Assembly: GCA_019913005.1 (NCBI GenBank)
Contig: JAIOHL010000124.1
Location: 254,227-318,226, forward strand
Direction: 5' to 3'
DNA: 64,000 bases
Source of the DNA: Anaerolineae bacterium
Lineage (GTDB): Bacteria > Chloroflexota > Anaerolineae > Aggregatilineales > J027
The position numbers were made by a program, and so were the translations under genes. Positions 1 to 8,640 of this stretch are shown here, piece after piece. The notes beneath the pieces were generated by a model that had not been told where the DNA came from, did not search any database, and saw only the letters and a program-made list of their open reading frames with translations. Numbering within the stretch: the stretch's first letter is position 1; the number at the start of each line of letters is the position of its first letter.

Positions 1-234
1 CCACTTGCCAATACATGGCGCTATCAAAAAGTGAATGCCGATTGGTTGGCCGAACGTGGAGCCGCCATTCATTTGGAAGAAGAACGTATGGCGGAAGAAT
101 TGGTTCCGCTGGTCAATGCCTTGTTCAATGACCCAGCCCGCCTGAATATGATGAAAGAGGCCGCCCACAAGCTCGCTTACACCAATGGTGCGGCTAATAT
201 TGCAAAAGAAATTCTTAATCTGGCAGCATTTTAA
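1..234 (+). CDS. murG: MurG C-terminal part (UDP-GlcNAc transferase), 5' truncated by window
   Basis: The reading frame is open from base 1 and ends at TAA 232-234, so only the last 77 residues are present. The segment has the GAA..L.E repeat-like pattern of the MurG C-terminal lobe (GAAIHLEEERMAEELVPLV, then a helix with NMMKEAAHKLA). MurG adds GlcNAc to lipid I to make lipid II at the inner membrane face. Position just ahead of murC, murB and ftsQAZ is the usual place of murG in dcw clusters. The identification rests on a short C-terminal segment plus context. Confidence 0.8.
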   Translation, partial: PLANTWRYQKVNADWLAERGAAIHLEEERMAEELVPLVNALFNDPARLNMMKEAAHKLAYTNGAANIAKEILNLAAF

Positions 235-251
235 GTTAAGGCAAACAACCA

Positions 252-776
252 ATGGTTCAATTAAGCACAACGCTTTGGTCTACAATTGTGATGTTCGCCA
301 TTATTGGCTATCTGCGCGGTTTTACCAAAGAATTTATCGCCCTCGCTGGCATTGTTTTGGCGCTGTTTACCCTCGTCCAGTTTGAGACGTTTTTTAACAG
401 TCTCGGCGCAGGGACAAATATTGACCAGATTTTTTATGTCAAAGCGTTCTTCTTGCTGGCGGTGGCTTTCTTCTCCTACCAAACACCACCAGATCGCTTT
501 AGCCTGACGAAGAAATCATCGGGTCGAGACGCATGGCAAAATAAAATTTTGGGCGCAATTTGCGGCGGCATCAATGCCTATTTGGTACTGGGGTCATTGT
601 GGTATTTTATGGATCAACTCGCCTATCCTTTGTCCCCTTCGGTGTCTACACCTGTTCCTAATTCATCCAGCGCAAACATGGTATCGAGCCTACCGTTGGT
701 TTGGCTGCAAGAGGGCAACTTATTGACCATCGTAGTCATCGTGATGTTCCTGTTTATCCTGATTGCCATCATCTAA
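252..776 (+). CDS. CvpA-like multi-pass membrane protein
   Basis: This 174-residue protein starts 17 bases after murG. Its first 45 residues (GYLRGFTKEFIALAGIVLAL) match the start of CvpA/colicin V production proteins, a Gly-Tyr-Arg-Gly-Phe motif followed by a hydrophobic helix. A second helix lies near residues 60-78, a third near 95-118 (LGAICGGINAYLVLGSLWYF), and a last one at 155-174 that runs to the very C-terminus. The loop at residues 125-145 is rich in Ser and Pro. CvpA proteins are envelope proteins of unclear biochemical role. Its place between murG and murC suggests an envelope or division role, but that is inference. Family call moderate. Confidence 0.6.
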   Translation: MVQLSTTLWSTIVMFAIIGYLRGFTKEFIALAGIVLALFTLVQFETFFNSLGAGTNIDQIFYVKAFFLLAVAFFSYQTPPDRFSLTKKSSGRDAWQNKILGAICGGINAYLVLGSLWYFMDQLAYPLSPSVSTPVPNSSSANMVSSLPLVWLQEGNLLTIVVIVMFLFILIAII

Positions 777-892
777 AAACAACGCTTTTAGAACAATATC
801 TTATCGCCTCCACCTTTCCTTACAGGGACGGGTGGAAATTGTTTATCCCCAGTACAAATTTTGAATCACGCCCTTTCTAATCAACAGGGAGC

Positions 893-2302
893 ATGGTTTT
901 GGACTTTTTACTCATTCCCGGTCAGCGGATTCACATTGTTGGAATCGGCGGTTCTGGCATGTCGGCAATTGCCCGTGTCCTTTTGGAAACAGGCTACCTT
1001 ATCAGCGGTTCAGACGAACATACCAACGCTATCACCGATTCGCTGCAAGCCGACGGTGCGACCATTTTTGCCGGACACGAAGGCCCAAACGTCATGGGGG
1101 CGGAATTGGTGATTGCCAGTAGCGCCATCCCGGATAGCAATGTGGAACTTCAAGCGGCCCGCGCCTTCAATATCCCTGTGCTGCGCCGTCGTGAAGCCAT
1201 TAGCCTAATTACGAATAATCTGCGTACTATCGCCATTTCCGGCACACATGGCAAAACAACGACGACTGCCTTGATGACCCACGTTCTAATGGAAGCAGGC
1301 TTAGAACCGTCCTATATTATCGGGGGGGTGCTGAAAAACACCGGAACGAATGCCGGAGCGGGCAGCGGCGATTATTTTGTGATTGAGGCCGACGAATATC
1401 AGGGCATGTTTTTAGGGCTTAATCCAGCGGTGGCAATCGTGACCAATATTGAATTTGACCACCCCGATATTTTCCCGACGTTTGAGGACGTGGTGGAGAT
1501 ATTCCGTCAATTTGTGGCCCGCCTGCCTGAAGACGGTTTGTTGGTGGCGTGTGCGGATAATCCTGCCGCTTATGCGATGGCCCAAGAACGCCAAGCAAAC
1601 ATGTTACCCGTCGTGACGTATGGGGTGCAAACGACCTCCGCTGATTGGACAGCCAATCACATCACTGCTATTCAAGATGGCAGCACGACGTTTGTAGTCA
1701 AACAGGCCGGGGGACGCTTGGGCGAAGTCACCGTGCCATTAGCGGGAAAACACAATGTACAAAATGCCCTAGCGGTCATTGCAACGGCCCGCCATCTAAA
1801 AATCCCCTTTGCGACCATCACCAATGCGATGCGAACATTTGGAGGGACGGGTCGGCGCTCGGAAATTATGGGACAGGCGGCAGGGGTTACAGTCGTCAGC
1901 GATTATGCCCATCACCCCACCGCTATTCAGGTTAATTTGGATGCATGGGCCAATCGTCCCGGCCTTAATCGCCTCTGGGCAGTGTGGCAACCACATACCT
2001 ATAATCGCCTGCGTGCTCTTGCTTCAGAATTCGCCGCCTCGTTTCAACAAGCCCATCAAGTGCTGGTGACAGATGTCTATTCAGTACGGGAAACCGTGAC
2101 GCCCGGCCTAGCACCGCCCGATCTGGTTAAGATGATTCAAGCGGCAGGGCAACCCAATGCGCGTTATGCGGGCAGCCTTGAACAGACTGCCGAATTATTG
2201 GGAAATGAAATCCAGCGTGGCGATTGTGTCCTCATTTTCAGCGCGGGGGATGCACCAAAAATTGGTACGATATTGCTGGAAACGCTAGGTGGTAAAAAAT
2301 GA
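893..2302 (+). CDS. murC: UDP-N-acetylmuramate--L-alanine ligase
   Basis: MurC ligates L-Ala to UDP-MurNAc with ATP in the cytoplasm, the first peptide step of peptidoglycan synthesis. The 469-residue protein has the N-terminal nucleotide-binding loop GIGGSGMSAIARVL at 17-30, the Mur-ligase P-loop SGTHGKTTTTAL near residue 115, the EADEYQGMF region near 165, the FDHPDIF motif, and the C-terminal DYAHHPTAI near 337. Length is normal. The AGGGAG ahead of the ATG at 893 is very close to it; a TTG at 899 would have better spacing, so the true start may be two codons later. The stop overlaps the murB start by four bases (ATGA), implying translational coupling. Confidence 0.96.
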   Translation: MVLDFLLIPGQRIHIVGIGGSGMSAIARVLLETGYLISGSDEHTNAITDSLQADGATIFAGHEGPNVMGAELVIASSAIPDSNVELQAARAFNIPVLRRREAISLITNNLRTIAISGTHGKTTTTALMTHVLMEAGLEPSYIIGGVLKNTGTNAGAGSGDYFVIEADEYQGMFLGLNPAVAIVTNIEFDHPDIFPTFEDVVEIFRQFVARLPEDGLLVACADNPAAYAMAQERQANMLPVVTYGVQTTSADWTANHITAIQDGSTTFVVKQAGGRLGEVTVPLAGKHNVQNALAVIATARHLKIPFATITNAMRTFGGTGRRSEIMGQAAGVTVVSDYAHHPTAIQVNLDAWANRPGLNRLWAVWQPHTYNRLRALASEFAASFQQAHQVLVTDVYSVRETVTPGLAPPDLVKMIQAAGQPNARYAGSLEQTAELLGNEIQRGDCVLIFSAGDAPKIGTILLETLGGKK

Positions 2303-3222
2303 TCTTTGAACCCCTTAAGGCTATCCCCGACCTCACCTTATCCGAACAGGAGCCGATTGCCCGTTATACAGCAGCGCGTTTGGGTGGCCCGGCGGATGCA
2401 CTGGCGGTGGTTCACAGCACGGAGGCCCTTGTCGAAGCGGCGCAGTGGGCACAGCAGGCCAACATCACATGGGTAGTGATTGGCGGCGGGGCGAATGTGC
2501 TGGTCTCAGATGCGGGATTTCGCGGGTTGGTCATCGTCAACCACAGCAAAAATTCCAATATTGATGCGGAAAGCGGACGAGTGGAAGCCGACAGTGGTGT
2601 TACGCTAACGCCCTTAGCCCGTCGGTGTATGGCACAGGGCCTTAAAGGATTGGAATGGGCGGTCAGTGTGCCGGGGACGCTTGGCGGAGCGATTGTGAAT
2701 AATGCCGGGGCACATGGCGGCGATATGGCCCACAATTTGGTGCAGGCCACCATCCTTGATTTAGCATCCGATGTCCTCACACCGGAAATCTGGTCCGTTG
2801 AAAAAATGGCCTATGATTATCGCCACAGCGCCCTTAAAGGCCATCGCCAGCGGTATCTGGTCTTACAGGGTGTTTTGCAGCTTGAGCCGCACCATGACCC
2901 TATTCAACTCACCAACATCGCCGATGGATTTGTGGCGCATCGCAAAAAGACCCAACCGCCGGGGGCCAGTCTGGGCAGTATTTTTAAGAACCCCCCCGGT
3001 GATTATGCAGGACGCTTGATCGAGACATCTGGACTTAAAGGGTATCAAATTGGCGGCGTACAGGTTTCGCCTATCCACGCTAATTTTATTGTCAATCTGG
3101 GCAATGGCACAGCCAGTGATTATTACACGCTGATTCAGTATGTCCGCCAAACCGTTCATGAGAAAACAGGCGTACTATTAGAATTAGAAATTGAGCGCAT
3201 CGGCGAAGGCTTCGATGAATAG
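2299..3222 (+). CDS. murB: UDP-N-acetylenolpyruvoylglucosamine reductase
   Basis: MurB reduces enolpyruvyl-UDP-GlcNAc to UDP-MurNAc using FAD and NADPH. The FAD-binding loop VIGGGANVLVSD lies near residue 58, and the PGTLGGAIVNNAGAHGG stretch near 130 is typical of the family. The catalytic Ser lies in GASLGSIFKNP near residue 228, and the conserved Glu is in the C-terminal ELEIERIGEG. The 307-residue length and SIFKNP motif fit the shorter, type II MurB. A Shine-Dalgarno AGGTGG precedes the ATG. It overlaps murC by four bases and is followed by ftsQ, a common gram-positive-like dcw order. Confidence 0.96.
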   Translation: MIFEPLKAIPDLTLSEQEPIARYTAARLGGPADALAVVHSTEALVEAAQWAQQANITWVVIGGGANVLVSDAGFRGLVIVNHSKNSNIDAESGRVEADSGVTLTPLARRCMAQGLKGLEWAVSVPGTLGGAIVNNAGAHGGDMAHNLVQATILDLASDVLTPEIWSVEKMAYDYRHSALKGHRQRYLVLQGVLQLEPHHDPIQLTNIADGFVAHRKKTQPPGASLGSIFKNPPGDYAGRLIETSGLKGYQIGGVQVSPIHANFIVNLGNGTASDYYTLIQYVRQTVHEKTGVLLELEIERIGEGFDE

Positions 3223-3282
3223 CCTGCCCGGTTGTGATACAATGCAGTGGATATAATTTGTGAAGTTTGGAACGGTAAGGCT

Positions 3283-4407
3283 GTGGCCTCGGTAGATAAA
3301 CGTCGGCGCGAACGCATTCGAGCAAAACAGGCAGCCCGTTATGTTGCCAGTTCTCAATCTCCTCTCGATCAAGTGGATGAGGTTGAAGGCGAGGCTATTG
3401 CGCGTTCCCGTTCCGTCAATCCTTCTCCGGATGGGCATGTCCTTAAAGCGCCGGGTCGGAATGCACGCCGCCGTCGGTTGGAAGCACGCCGCGAAGCCCG
3501 CACCCAAAGCCAAGAGGTTCGGGTCGCTAATGAAACCCGACCTGCCCAACCTTCGCGCATGTTTTTCAGTGTGGGGGCCAAAGCGGAGAGCAAACCCGCA
3601 TCCCTTAGCAAACGCCGCAGCGCCCGCCAGCGTGAACATTTACGCCGTCAGGGGCTTGACCCGGCCCGGCCCGAAGCACGGGTTCGGCCACAGGGGGTGG
3701 TATGGGTCTCGTGGCGCTGGTTTTCGGGTGCGTTGAGCCTGACACTAGTGTTTGTCCTCTATGCCATGCTGGGTACGAACGTGTTTGTAGTCAATTCGGT
3801 GGCGGTGGGGGGCGAAAAATACCTAACTGCCGAGCAAATTTTTGAGGCGGCAGGAATTGCCAACAAACATCTATTCTGGGTGGATCCGCTGGATGTCGAA
3901 ACACGCTTGGAATCCAATCCCAGCATTGCTGATGCCCAAGTTTTTGTCGGCTGGCCCCCCAATATGGTCTCGATTTTGATTAGTGAGCGCGAACCGGCCC
4001 TCATCTGGGAACAGGGCAATTTCCGCGTGTGGGTAGACGTCAATGGCATTGTGATGTTTCAGCGCGAGGAACGGACTGAACTCCTGCGGATTGTCAGCCG
4101 CGAACAAAACGCCGAACCGCTAGGCGTTGGCTCAACGATTGACCGCGAGGTGATTGCCGGAGCGTTGCAATTAAAGGCTAAATTCCCTAATATAGAAGAG
4201 CTATTATATGATCCCGTAAAAGGGCTTGGTTATCAGGATGGGCGCAACTGGATTGTCTGGTTTGGGGTTGGCACGAACATGGAAATGAAAGTATTGGTCT
4301 ATGATGCCATCGTGCGGGCCTATAATCCTGCCATTCAATTCCTCGAAGTGGATGTCTCTAATCCCGACCATCCGAGTTTTATAGACCGTTTTCCAACAGA
4401 CCAATAA
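3283..4407 (+). CDS. ftsQ: Cell division protein FtsQ/DivIB
   Basis: FtsQ links early and late divisome proteins. The first ~140 residues are cytoplasmic, disordered and Arg/Ala-rich; a single membrane helix (SLTLVFVLYAMLGTNVFVV) follows at about 148-168, then an extracellular POTRA domain beginning VNSVAVGGEKYLTAEQI and the FtsQ domain with the SEREPALIWEQ segment. The frame is open from a GTG at 3247, but that codon lacks a ribosome site and sits on a TATAAT-like -10 at 3252-3257, so the GTG at 3283 (374 residues) is preferred. The start remains uncertain. The unusually long basic N-terminal tail could bind nucleic acid or partners; this is speculation. Confidence 0.85.
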   Translation: MASVDKRRRERIRAKQAARYVASSQSPLDQVDEVEGEAIARSRSVNPSPDGHVLKAPGRNARRRRLEARREARTQSQEVRVANETRPAQPSRMFFSVGAKAESKPASLSKRRSARQREHLRRQGLDPARPEARVRPQGVVWVSWRWFSGALSLTLVFVLYAMLGTNVFVVNSVAVGGEKYLTAEQIFEAAGIANKHLFWVDPLDVETRLESNPSIADAQVFVGWPPNMVSILISEREPALIWEQGNFRVWVDVNGIVMFQREERTELLRIVSREQNAEPLGVGSTIDREVIAGALQLKAKFPNIEELLYDPVKGLGYQDGRNWIVWFGVGTNMEMKVLVYDAIVRAYNPAIQFLEVDVSNPDHPSFIDRFPTDQ

Positions 4408-4431
4408 GAACCCACCACAGGTTGAGGTTGA

Positions 4432-5700
4432 ATGGGTGAGCTAGTTGTCGGTATTGATATAGGTACGACCAAAATTTGTACCATCGTCGGCGAAGTCCGC
4501 ACCAACGACACGTATGTTTTGGGCGTGGGGGTCGAACCCGCACGAGGAATGCGTAAGGGCATGGTCACGGATGTTGACCAACTCAGCGCCAGCATTTCAT
4601 CATCGGTGCATAAAGCCGAACGCGCCAGTGGGTATGAGATCGGGCGGGCATTTGTCTCACTTTCCGCCAACCATATCCAAAGCACCAACAATATGGGCGT
4701 GACAGGCATCTCTGGGACACGCGAAGTTGAACTGGCGGATGTGGAGCGGGCGATGGATGCGGCACGGGCTTTCCCCATTCCACACGGGCGCGAAATTTTG
4801 CATGTCATCCCCCGCCGCTACAATTTGGATGAACATCAAGGCATCCGTAGCCCGTTGGGAATGCACGGTTTCCGCCTTGAGGTCGAATCGCACATCATCA
4901 TGGCGTCCAGTTCCAGCCTGCGTAATCTGGAAAAATGTGTCGAAAATGCCGGGGTCTATGTGGATCGCTTTATCTTAAATCCACTGGCCTCCGGGGATGT
5001 TACCGTTACCCCCACCGAGCGTGAATCGGGTGTAATGGTGCTAGATATTGGCGGCGGCACAACCGACATCGCTATTTTTAATGAAGGCACGATCTGGCAT
5101 ACCGCTGCAATTTCGGTTGGGGGACAGCATGTCACCAATGACATTGCGCACGGCTTAAATCTGCCGTTTGAATTGGCGGAAGCGGTCAAATTAGAATATG
5201 GGCACGCCGACCCACGTGAAATTAATCCGCTGGAAACCTTCCCGGTGCAACCGTTTGGCGAAGAACATCTCAGCAAAGTCAAACGCAGCGATCTGGTGAT
5301 GATTATCAATGCGCGTGTCACCGAATTATTTGAATTGATTGAGCAAGAGGTTCAAAAAAGCGGATTTGATGGGATGCTTCCCGCCGGGGTTGTGCTGACG
5401 GGCGGGGCCAGTTTGCTCCCCGGCATGAAAACCGTCGCCAACCGTATTTTGAAAGTCCCGGCGCGTTTGGCCCAACCAGATAATGTGACAGGCATGTCGG
5501 ACATGCTGCGGAGTCCGGCGTATAGTACATCCGTAGGGTTGCTAAGATTGGGTCTTATCATGGATATTGAAGATACCCGCCGCGCCAATTTACGAAAAAA
5601 TGGGCGCACCCGGCAAGCAACTGATAACAGCGCGGGGATTGGCAAAATTTTCGGGAAAATTGTAAAAAGATTCTTGCCGGAAGATGAAAATTTGCCTTGA
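4432..5700 (+). CDS. ftsA: Cell division protein FtsA
   Basis: FtsA is an actin-like ATPase that tethers FtsZ to the membrane. The 422-residue protein has the phosphate-1 motif VGIDIGTTKICTIVGEV at 6-22, the second phosphate loop VLDIGGGTTDIAIF near 204, the adenosine motif VVLTGGASLLPGM near 320, and a C-terminal amphipathic helix IGKIFGKIVKRFLPED that serves as membrane anchor. A GAGG ribosome site precedes the ATG. It lies 24 bases after ftsQ and 190 bases before ftsZ. Confidence 0.96.
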   Translation: MGELVVGIDIGTTKICTIVGEVRTNDTYVLGVGVEPARGMRKGMVTDVDQLSASISSSVHKAERASGYEIGRAFVSLSANHIQSTNNMGVTGISGTREVELADVERAMDAARAFPIPHGREILHVIPRRYNLDEHQGIRSPLGMHGFRLEVESHIIMASSSSLRNLEKCVENAGVYVDRFILNPLASGDVTVTPTERESGVMVLDIGGGTTDIAIFNEGTIWHTAAISVGGQHVTNDIAHGLNLPFELAEAVKLEYGHADPREINPLETFPVQPFGEEHLSKVKRSDLVMIINARVTELFELIEQEVQKSGFDGMLPAGVVLTGGASLLPGMKTVANRILKVPARLAQPDNVTGMSDMLRSPAYSTSVGLLRLGLIMDIEDTRRANLRKNGRTRQATDNSAGIGKIFGKIVKRFLPEDENLP

Positions 5701-5852
5701 AATGAATTCTGGTTTAATCTGATATTCATACATTGTAAACATGGCGCGTGGTAAAAAATAAACCATGCCCCAACTTTTCATAGTCAAGAAGGCCATTTGC
5801 GCGTCCTTCACAAATTTCATAAACTGGTAATGGTAACGCCCTGAATCCTAAA

Positions 5853-5870
5853 AAGGCAGCGGTCTGCCTT
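5853..5870 (+). promoter_or_regulatory. Perfect 7-bp hairpin just upstream of the ftsZ ribosome site
   Basis: AAGGCAG at 5853-5859, loop CGGT, then CTGCCTT at 5864-5870 form a perfect stem directly ahead of the purine-rich AGGGGGAAG. No T-run follows, so it is not a typical terminator. It could modulate ftsZ translation or stabilise the mRNA 5' end. The rest of the 5701-5890 spacer shows no gene. Confidence 0.4.
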
Positions 5871-5890
5871 AGGGGGAAGTAGAGAATTTT

Positions 5891-7207
5891 ATGTCAACAG
5901 ACTTTTTGCACTCAGCCGCCGAAGATAATTTCGCACACATTAAAGTAGTCGGCGTGGGGGGCGGCGGTGGTAATGCCGTTAACCGCATGATTGACGAAGG
6001 CATGGGCGGCGTTGAATTTATTGCAATCAACACCGATTCTCAGGCACTTATTCTGAGCAAGGCCAAAACGCGCGTCCGTATTGGAGACAAACTCACACGT
6101 GGGCTGGGCGCAGGCGGCAACCCCGAAATCGGGCGTAAGGCCGCTGAAGAAAGTGCCGACGAAATTTACGAAGTCCTACGTGGAGCGGATATGGTCTTTA
6201 TCACCTGTGGTATGGGGGGTGGAACAGGCACGGGGGCAGCCCCAATTGTGGCTCAAGCCGCCCGTGAACTCGGTGCATTGACCATCGGCGTTGTGACCCG
6301 TCCCTTTACCTTTGAAGGCGCACGGCGTCAGCAATCATCTGAATCTGGTATTGAAGCCCTCAAGGGTCAGGTAGATACCTTAATTGTCATCCCCAATGAC
6401 CGCCTGCTCCAAATTGTGGACAAGAAAGCCAGCCTACAACAAGCCTTTGCGATGGCGGATGATGTGCTGCGGCAGGGTATTCAAGGCATTTCCGAATTGA
6501 TTACCGTGCCCGGTCTGATTAACCTCGACTTCAACGACGTGCGAGCGATTATGAGCGAAGGTGGCGCGGCATTAATGGCCGTTGGACGTGCCAAAGGCGA
6601 AGACCGTGCCCGCCAAGCTGCCGAAGCTGCTATTTCCAGCAACTTGCTCGATGTCACCATTGATGGCGCACGCGGCATCCTGTTTAATGTGACAGGCGGC
6701 CCGAACATGAGCCTGTTTGAGGTCAACGAAGCAGCGGCCATCATCAAAGAGACGGCCCATCCCGATGTTAACCTCATCTTTGGCGCGGTCATTGATGAGA
6801 ATATGGCTGATGAAATCCGTATCACAGTTATTGCGACGGGTTTTGAACAGGGCACACGGGTTGGGGTACGCCGCCCTAGTCAACCTGCCAACGATTGGGC
6901 ACAACCGCGTCAGCAATATCAGCAGCCCCAACAGCCACAGTATCAACCACAGCCGACCTACTATCAACAACCGCCTACGCAGCATCAAGCCCCGCCTCCG
7001 GCCCAATATCAACCACCACAGCCCCCACCGCCTGCTGCCGAGCCACCCGCTGCACCACCGCCACAATATCAAGCGCCTGCGCAGCAGCAACCGACTCAAC
7101 CCCCGGCCCAACAGCCACCGCGCAAAGAAGAATTGCCCGTGCGAGGGTATGAATCGTCGGAAGACTTGGATATTCCAGCCTTCCTGCGCCGGAACAAGGA
7201 TCGGTAG
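5891..7207 (+). CDS. ftsZ: Cell division protein FtsZ
   Basis: FtsZ is the tubulin-like GTPase that forms the division ring. The 438-residue protein has [13 protein letters not shown] near residue 20, the tubulin signature [15 protein letters not shown] near 107, the T5-T6 region [13 protein letters not shown], and the T7 synergy loop [11 protein letters not shown] near 210. The globular part ends near 325. Residues 326-420 are a Pro/Gln/Tyr-rich linker, followed by the conserved C-terminal peptide [14 protein letters not shown] that binds FtsA and other partners. The linker is longer and more low-complexity than in most model FtsZ. A terminator follows. Confidence 0.98.
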   Translation: MSTDFLHSAAEDNFAHIKVVGVGGGGGNAVNRMIDEGMGGVEFIAINTDSQALILSKAKTRVRIGDKLTRGLGAGGNPEIGRKAAEESADEIYEVLRGADMVFITCGMGGGTGTGAAPIVAQAARELGALTIGVVTRPFTFEGARRQQSSESGIEALKGQVDTLIVIPNDRLLQIVDKKASLQQAFAMADDVLRQGIQGISELITVPGLINLDFNDVRAIMSEGGAALMAVGRAKGEDRARQAAEAAISSNLLDVTIDGARGILFNVTGGPNMSLFEVNEAAAIIKETAHPDVNLIFGAVIDENMADEIRITVIATGFEQGTRVGVRRPSQPANDWAQPRQQYQQPQQPQYQPQPTYYQQPPTQHQAPPPAQYQPPQPPPPAAEPPAAPPPQYQAPAQQQPTQPPAQQPPRKEELPVRGYESSEDLDIPAFLRRNKDR

Positions 7208-7234
7208 TTCTCAAAATTTCTGAAATGAACAAAC

Positions 7235-7268
7235 ACCCCTTACTGGCTCTTGCTGGTGAGGGGTTTTT
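7235..7268 (+). terminator. Rho-independent terminator after ftsZ
   Basis: ACCCCTTAC at 7235-7243 pairs with GTGAGGGG at 7256-7263 (one mismatch) across a 12-base loop, followed by TTTTT at 7264-7268. It closes the murG-ftsZ unit. Confidence 0.75.
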
Positions 7269-7379
7269 GATTAAGAACTCACCACAGTTTTTTACATTTT
7301 TCAGCAGGTCTTAGTGTCTTTCCAATGTTACACTTGGGAAGAAGGGATTTTGAATTATTGGTATGGTGAGGAGCGAACA

Positions 7380-7751
7380 ATGGCAACCATTTTGATGGTC
7401 GAAGATGATGCCCCGATGGCAGGATTATACGCACGCGCCTTAGAAGCACAGGGGCATGAAGTGTTGATCGCCCCCAGCATCCAACAGGGGCTTGAATTCT
7501 TGGAAAGCACGTGGGTGGATTTGATTATTTTGGACATGACGTTGCCAGATGGCGCGGGAACGCAGATTTTGGATTTTTTGGAAACCAGTCCCAAAGTGAT
7601 TCCCGTCATAATCACTACTGGCTTTTCCCGCTATCTAAAACAAGGTGAGCGCAATATCGTCGCGGCAACATTATCCAAGCCAGTGACGACCTCCCAATTA
7701 CTTCAATCGGTGAGTACGGTACTTGAAGACCTTAATTTACGCGAAGAATAG
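7380..7751 (+). CDS. Single-domain response regulator (receiver)
   Basis: This 123-residue protein is a stand-alone CheY-like receiver. The acidic pair is at D9/D10, the phosphoacceptor at D52 (VDLIILDMTLPDG), the conserved Thr at the end of VIPVIITTG near 79-80, and the invariant Lys at K100 (TLSKPVT). There is no output domain, so it acts by protein interaction or as a phosphorelay intermediate. No kinase is adjacent; a soluble GAF kinase lies at 37.8-39.1 kb but no link is shown. The ATG at 7380 is chosen over upstream in-frame codons since the family starts at this point. Its 3' end overlaps the next gene by 29 bases if that gene starts at 7723. Confidence 0.88.
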   Translation: MATILMVEDDAPMAGLYARALEAQGHEVLIAPSIQQGLEFLESTWVDLIILDMTLPDGAGTQILDFLETSPKVIPVIITTGFSRYLKQGERNIVAATLSKPVTTSQLLQSVSTVLEDLNLREE

Positions 7752-8508
7752 CCTGTGTTTGGGGTTGGCTTTGTTAATGGGGCTATCGGCTCTGGTATTC
7801 CCCCACACTGGCAACGCTCAAGAAGGCCCTACCCAAGACCGTGTGTATGAACTCATGGCGGAAATCGAAAACACGTATGGGATTGGGTTTGCCTATCCCT
7901 CTGAATGGCAGGCAACCAGCGCTAATGAGGTCATTCAATTCAACGAATATTTGACCATCATTTTGGAGTCATTAAGGCGCGTCTCCGAGACCTTCTATCA
8001 ACTCGGACGAGCACCAGATGATCCACTGCGTATCACCCCCGCCGATTATTTCCGCCTGCATTTTGACCGTGCCCATATTGTGATTGACCGCACCGTCCAG
8101 TTAGGGGGAAATTTCGCGGGTAAGACCAATCCGCTGTATGGGAATGGCGTGATTATTGGATATTCCATCCAACTCACCGGGGAGGGAATGCGCCAACCTT
8201 TTACTCTCGCCCATGAGCTGGGGCATGTGGTAGACAGCCTCCTAACCGATTTGCCCCATACCCAGCATGTTGAGGTTTTAGGCGGAGAATGGGGAGCGGT
8301 CAATTGGATTCCCGGTAAGGGGTATATCGGCAATGAAGCCCTCTTCCCGCGTGCAGTGGGCGGCCCCAATGAAGATTTCGCCGATACGTTTGGGCAGATG
8401 ATGATGGGCAAACTCAACCCACTGAAAAGCACTGCGCCCCGCTGGTTATTTATGGTACTTTATCTGCGTGGTTGGTTGGATGCCATTCGTAAACTGCCTG
8501 TCAGTTAA
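7723..8508 (+). CDS. Secreted protein with HELGH zinc-metallopeptidase-like motif
   Basis: The 261-residue frame starts with a TTG inside the preceding gene and encodes a clear signal peptide (hydrophobic LGLALLMGLSALVF, cleavage after GNA near residue 32). The motif AHELGHVVDSL places HELGH at 164-168; a downstream acidic stretch NEDFADTFGQ near 217 could give the third zinc ligand, as in gluzincins. No family name is certain. The next gene is an L,D-transpeptidase with its own promoter. A wall or secreted-protein protease role is inferred. The unusual TTG start and overlap are required to include the complete signal peptide; no better start was seen. Confidence 0.7.
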   Translation: MKTLIYAKNSLCLGLALLMGLSALVFPHTGNAQEGPTQDRVYELMAEIENTYGIGFAYPSEWQATSANEVIQFNEYLTIILESLRRVSETFYQLGRAPDDPLRITPADYFRLHFDRAHIVIDRTVQLGGNFAGKTNPLYGNGVIIGYSIQLTGEGMRQPFTLAHELGHVVDSLLTDLPHTQHVEVLGGEWGAVNWIPGKGYIGNEALFPRAVGGPNEDFADTFGQMMMGKLNPLKSTAPRWLFMVLYLRGWLDAIRKLPVS

Positions 8509-8560
8509 TTTCCTTATCATTCATTAGTTTGCCGTCATCATTTTAACAGCCTGCCAGAGG

Positions 8561-8589
8561 TTGACATTACTGGGCAAGGTGTTTACGAT
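8561..8589 (+). promoter_or_regulatory. Sigma70-like promoter for the L,D-transpeptidase gene
   Basis: TTGACA at 8561-8566, a 17-base spacer and TACGAT at 8584-8589. Transcription would begin near 8596, which argues that the ATG at 8596 is not the start and that the ATG at 8641 is used. Confidence 0.6.
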
Positions 8590-8640
8590 TCTAGGATGTC
8601 TTTTAATGGAAACCTATTATTTTGTGGAGTCGTTTGGGCG

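Noticed and set aside
6572..7232. Long open frames on both strands across the ftsZ 3' part
   Set aside because: They mirror the Pro/Gln-repeat codons of the FtsZ linker; none has a ribosome site or domain.
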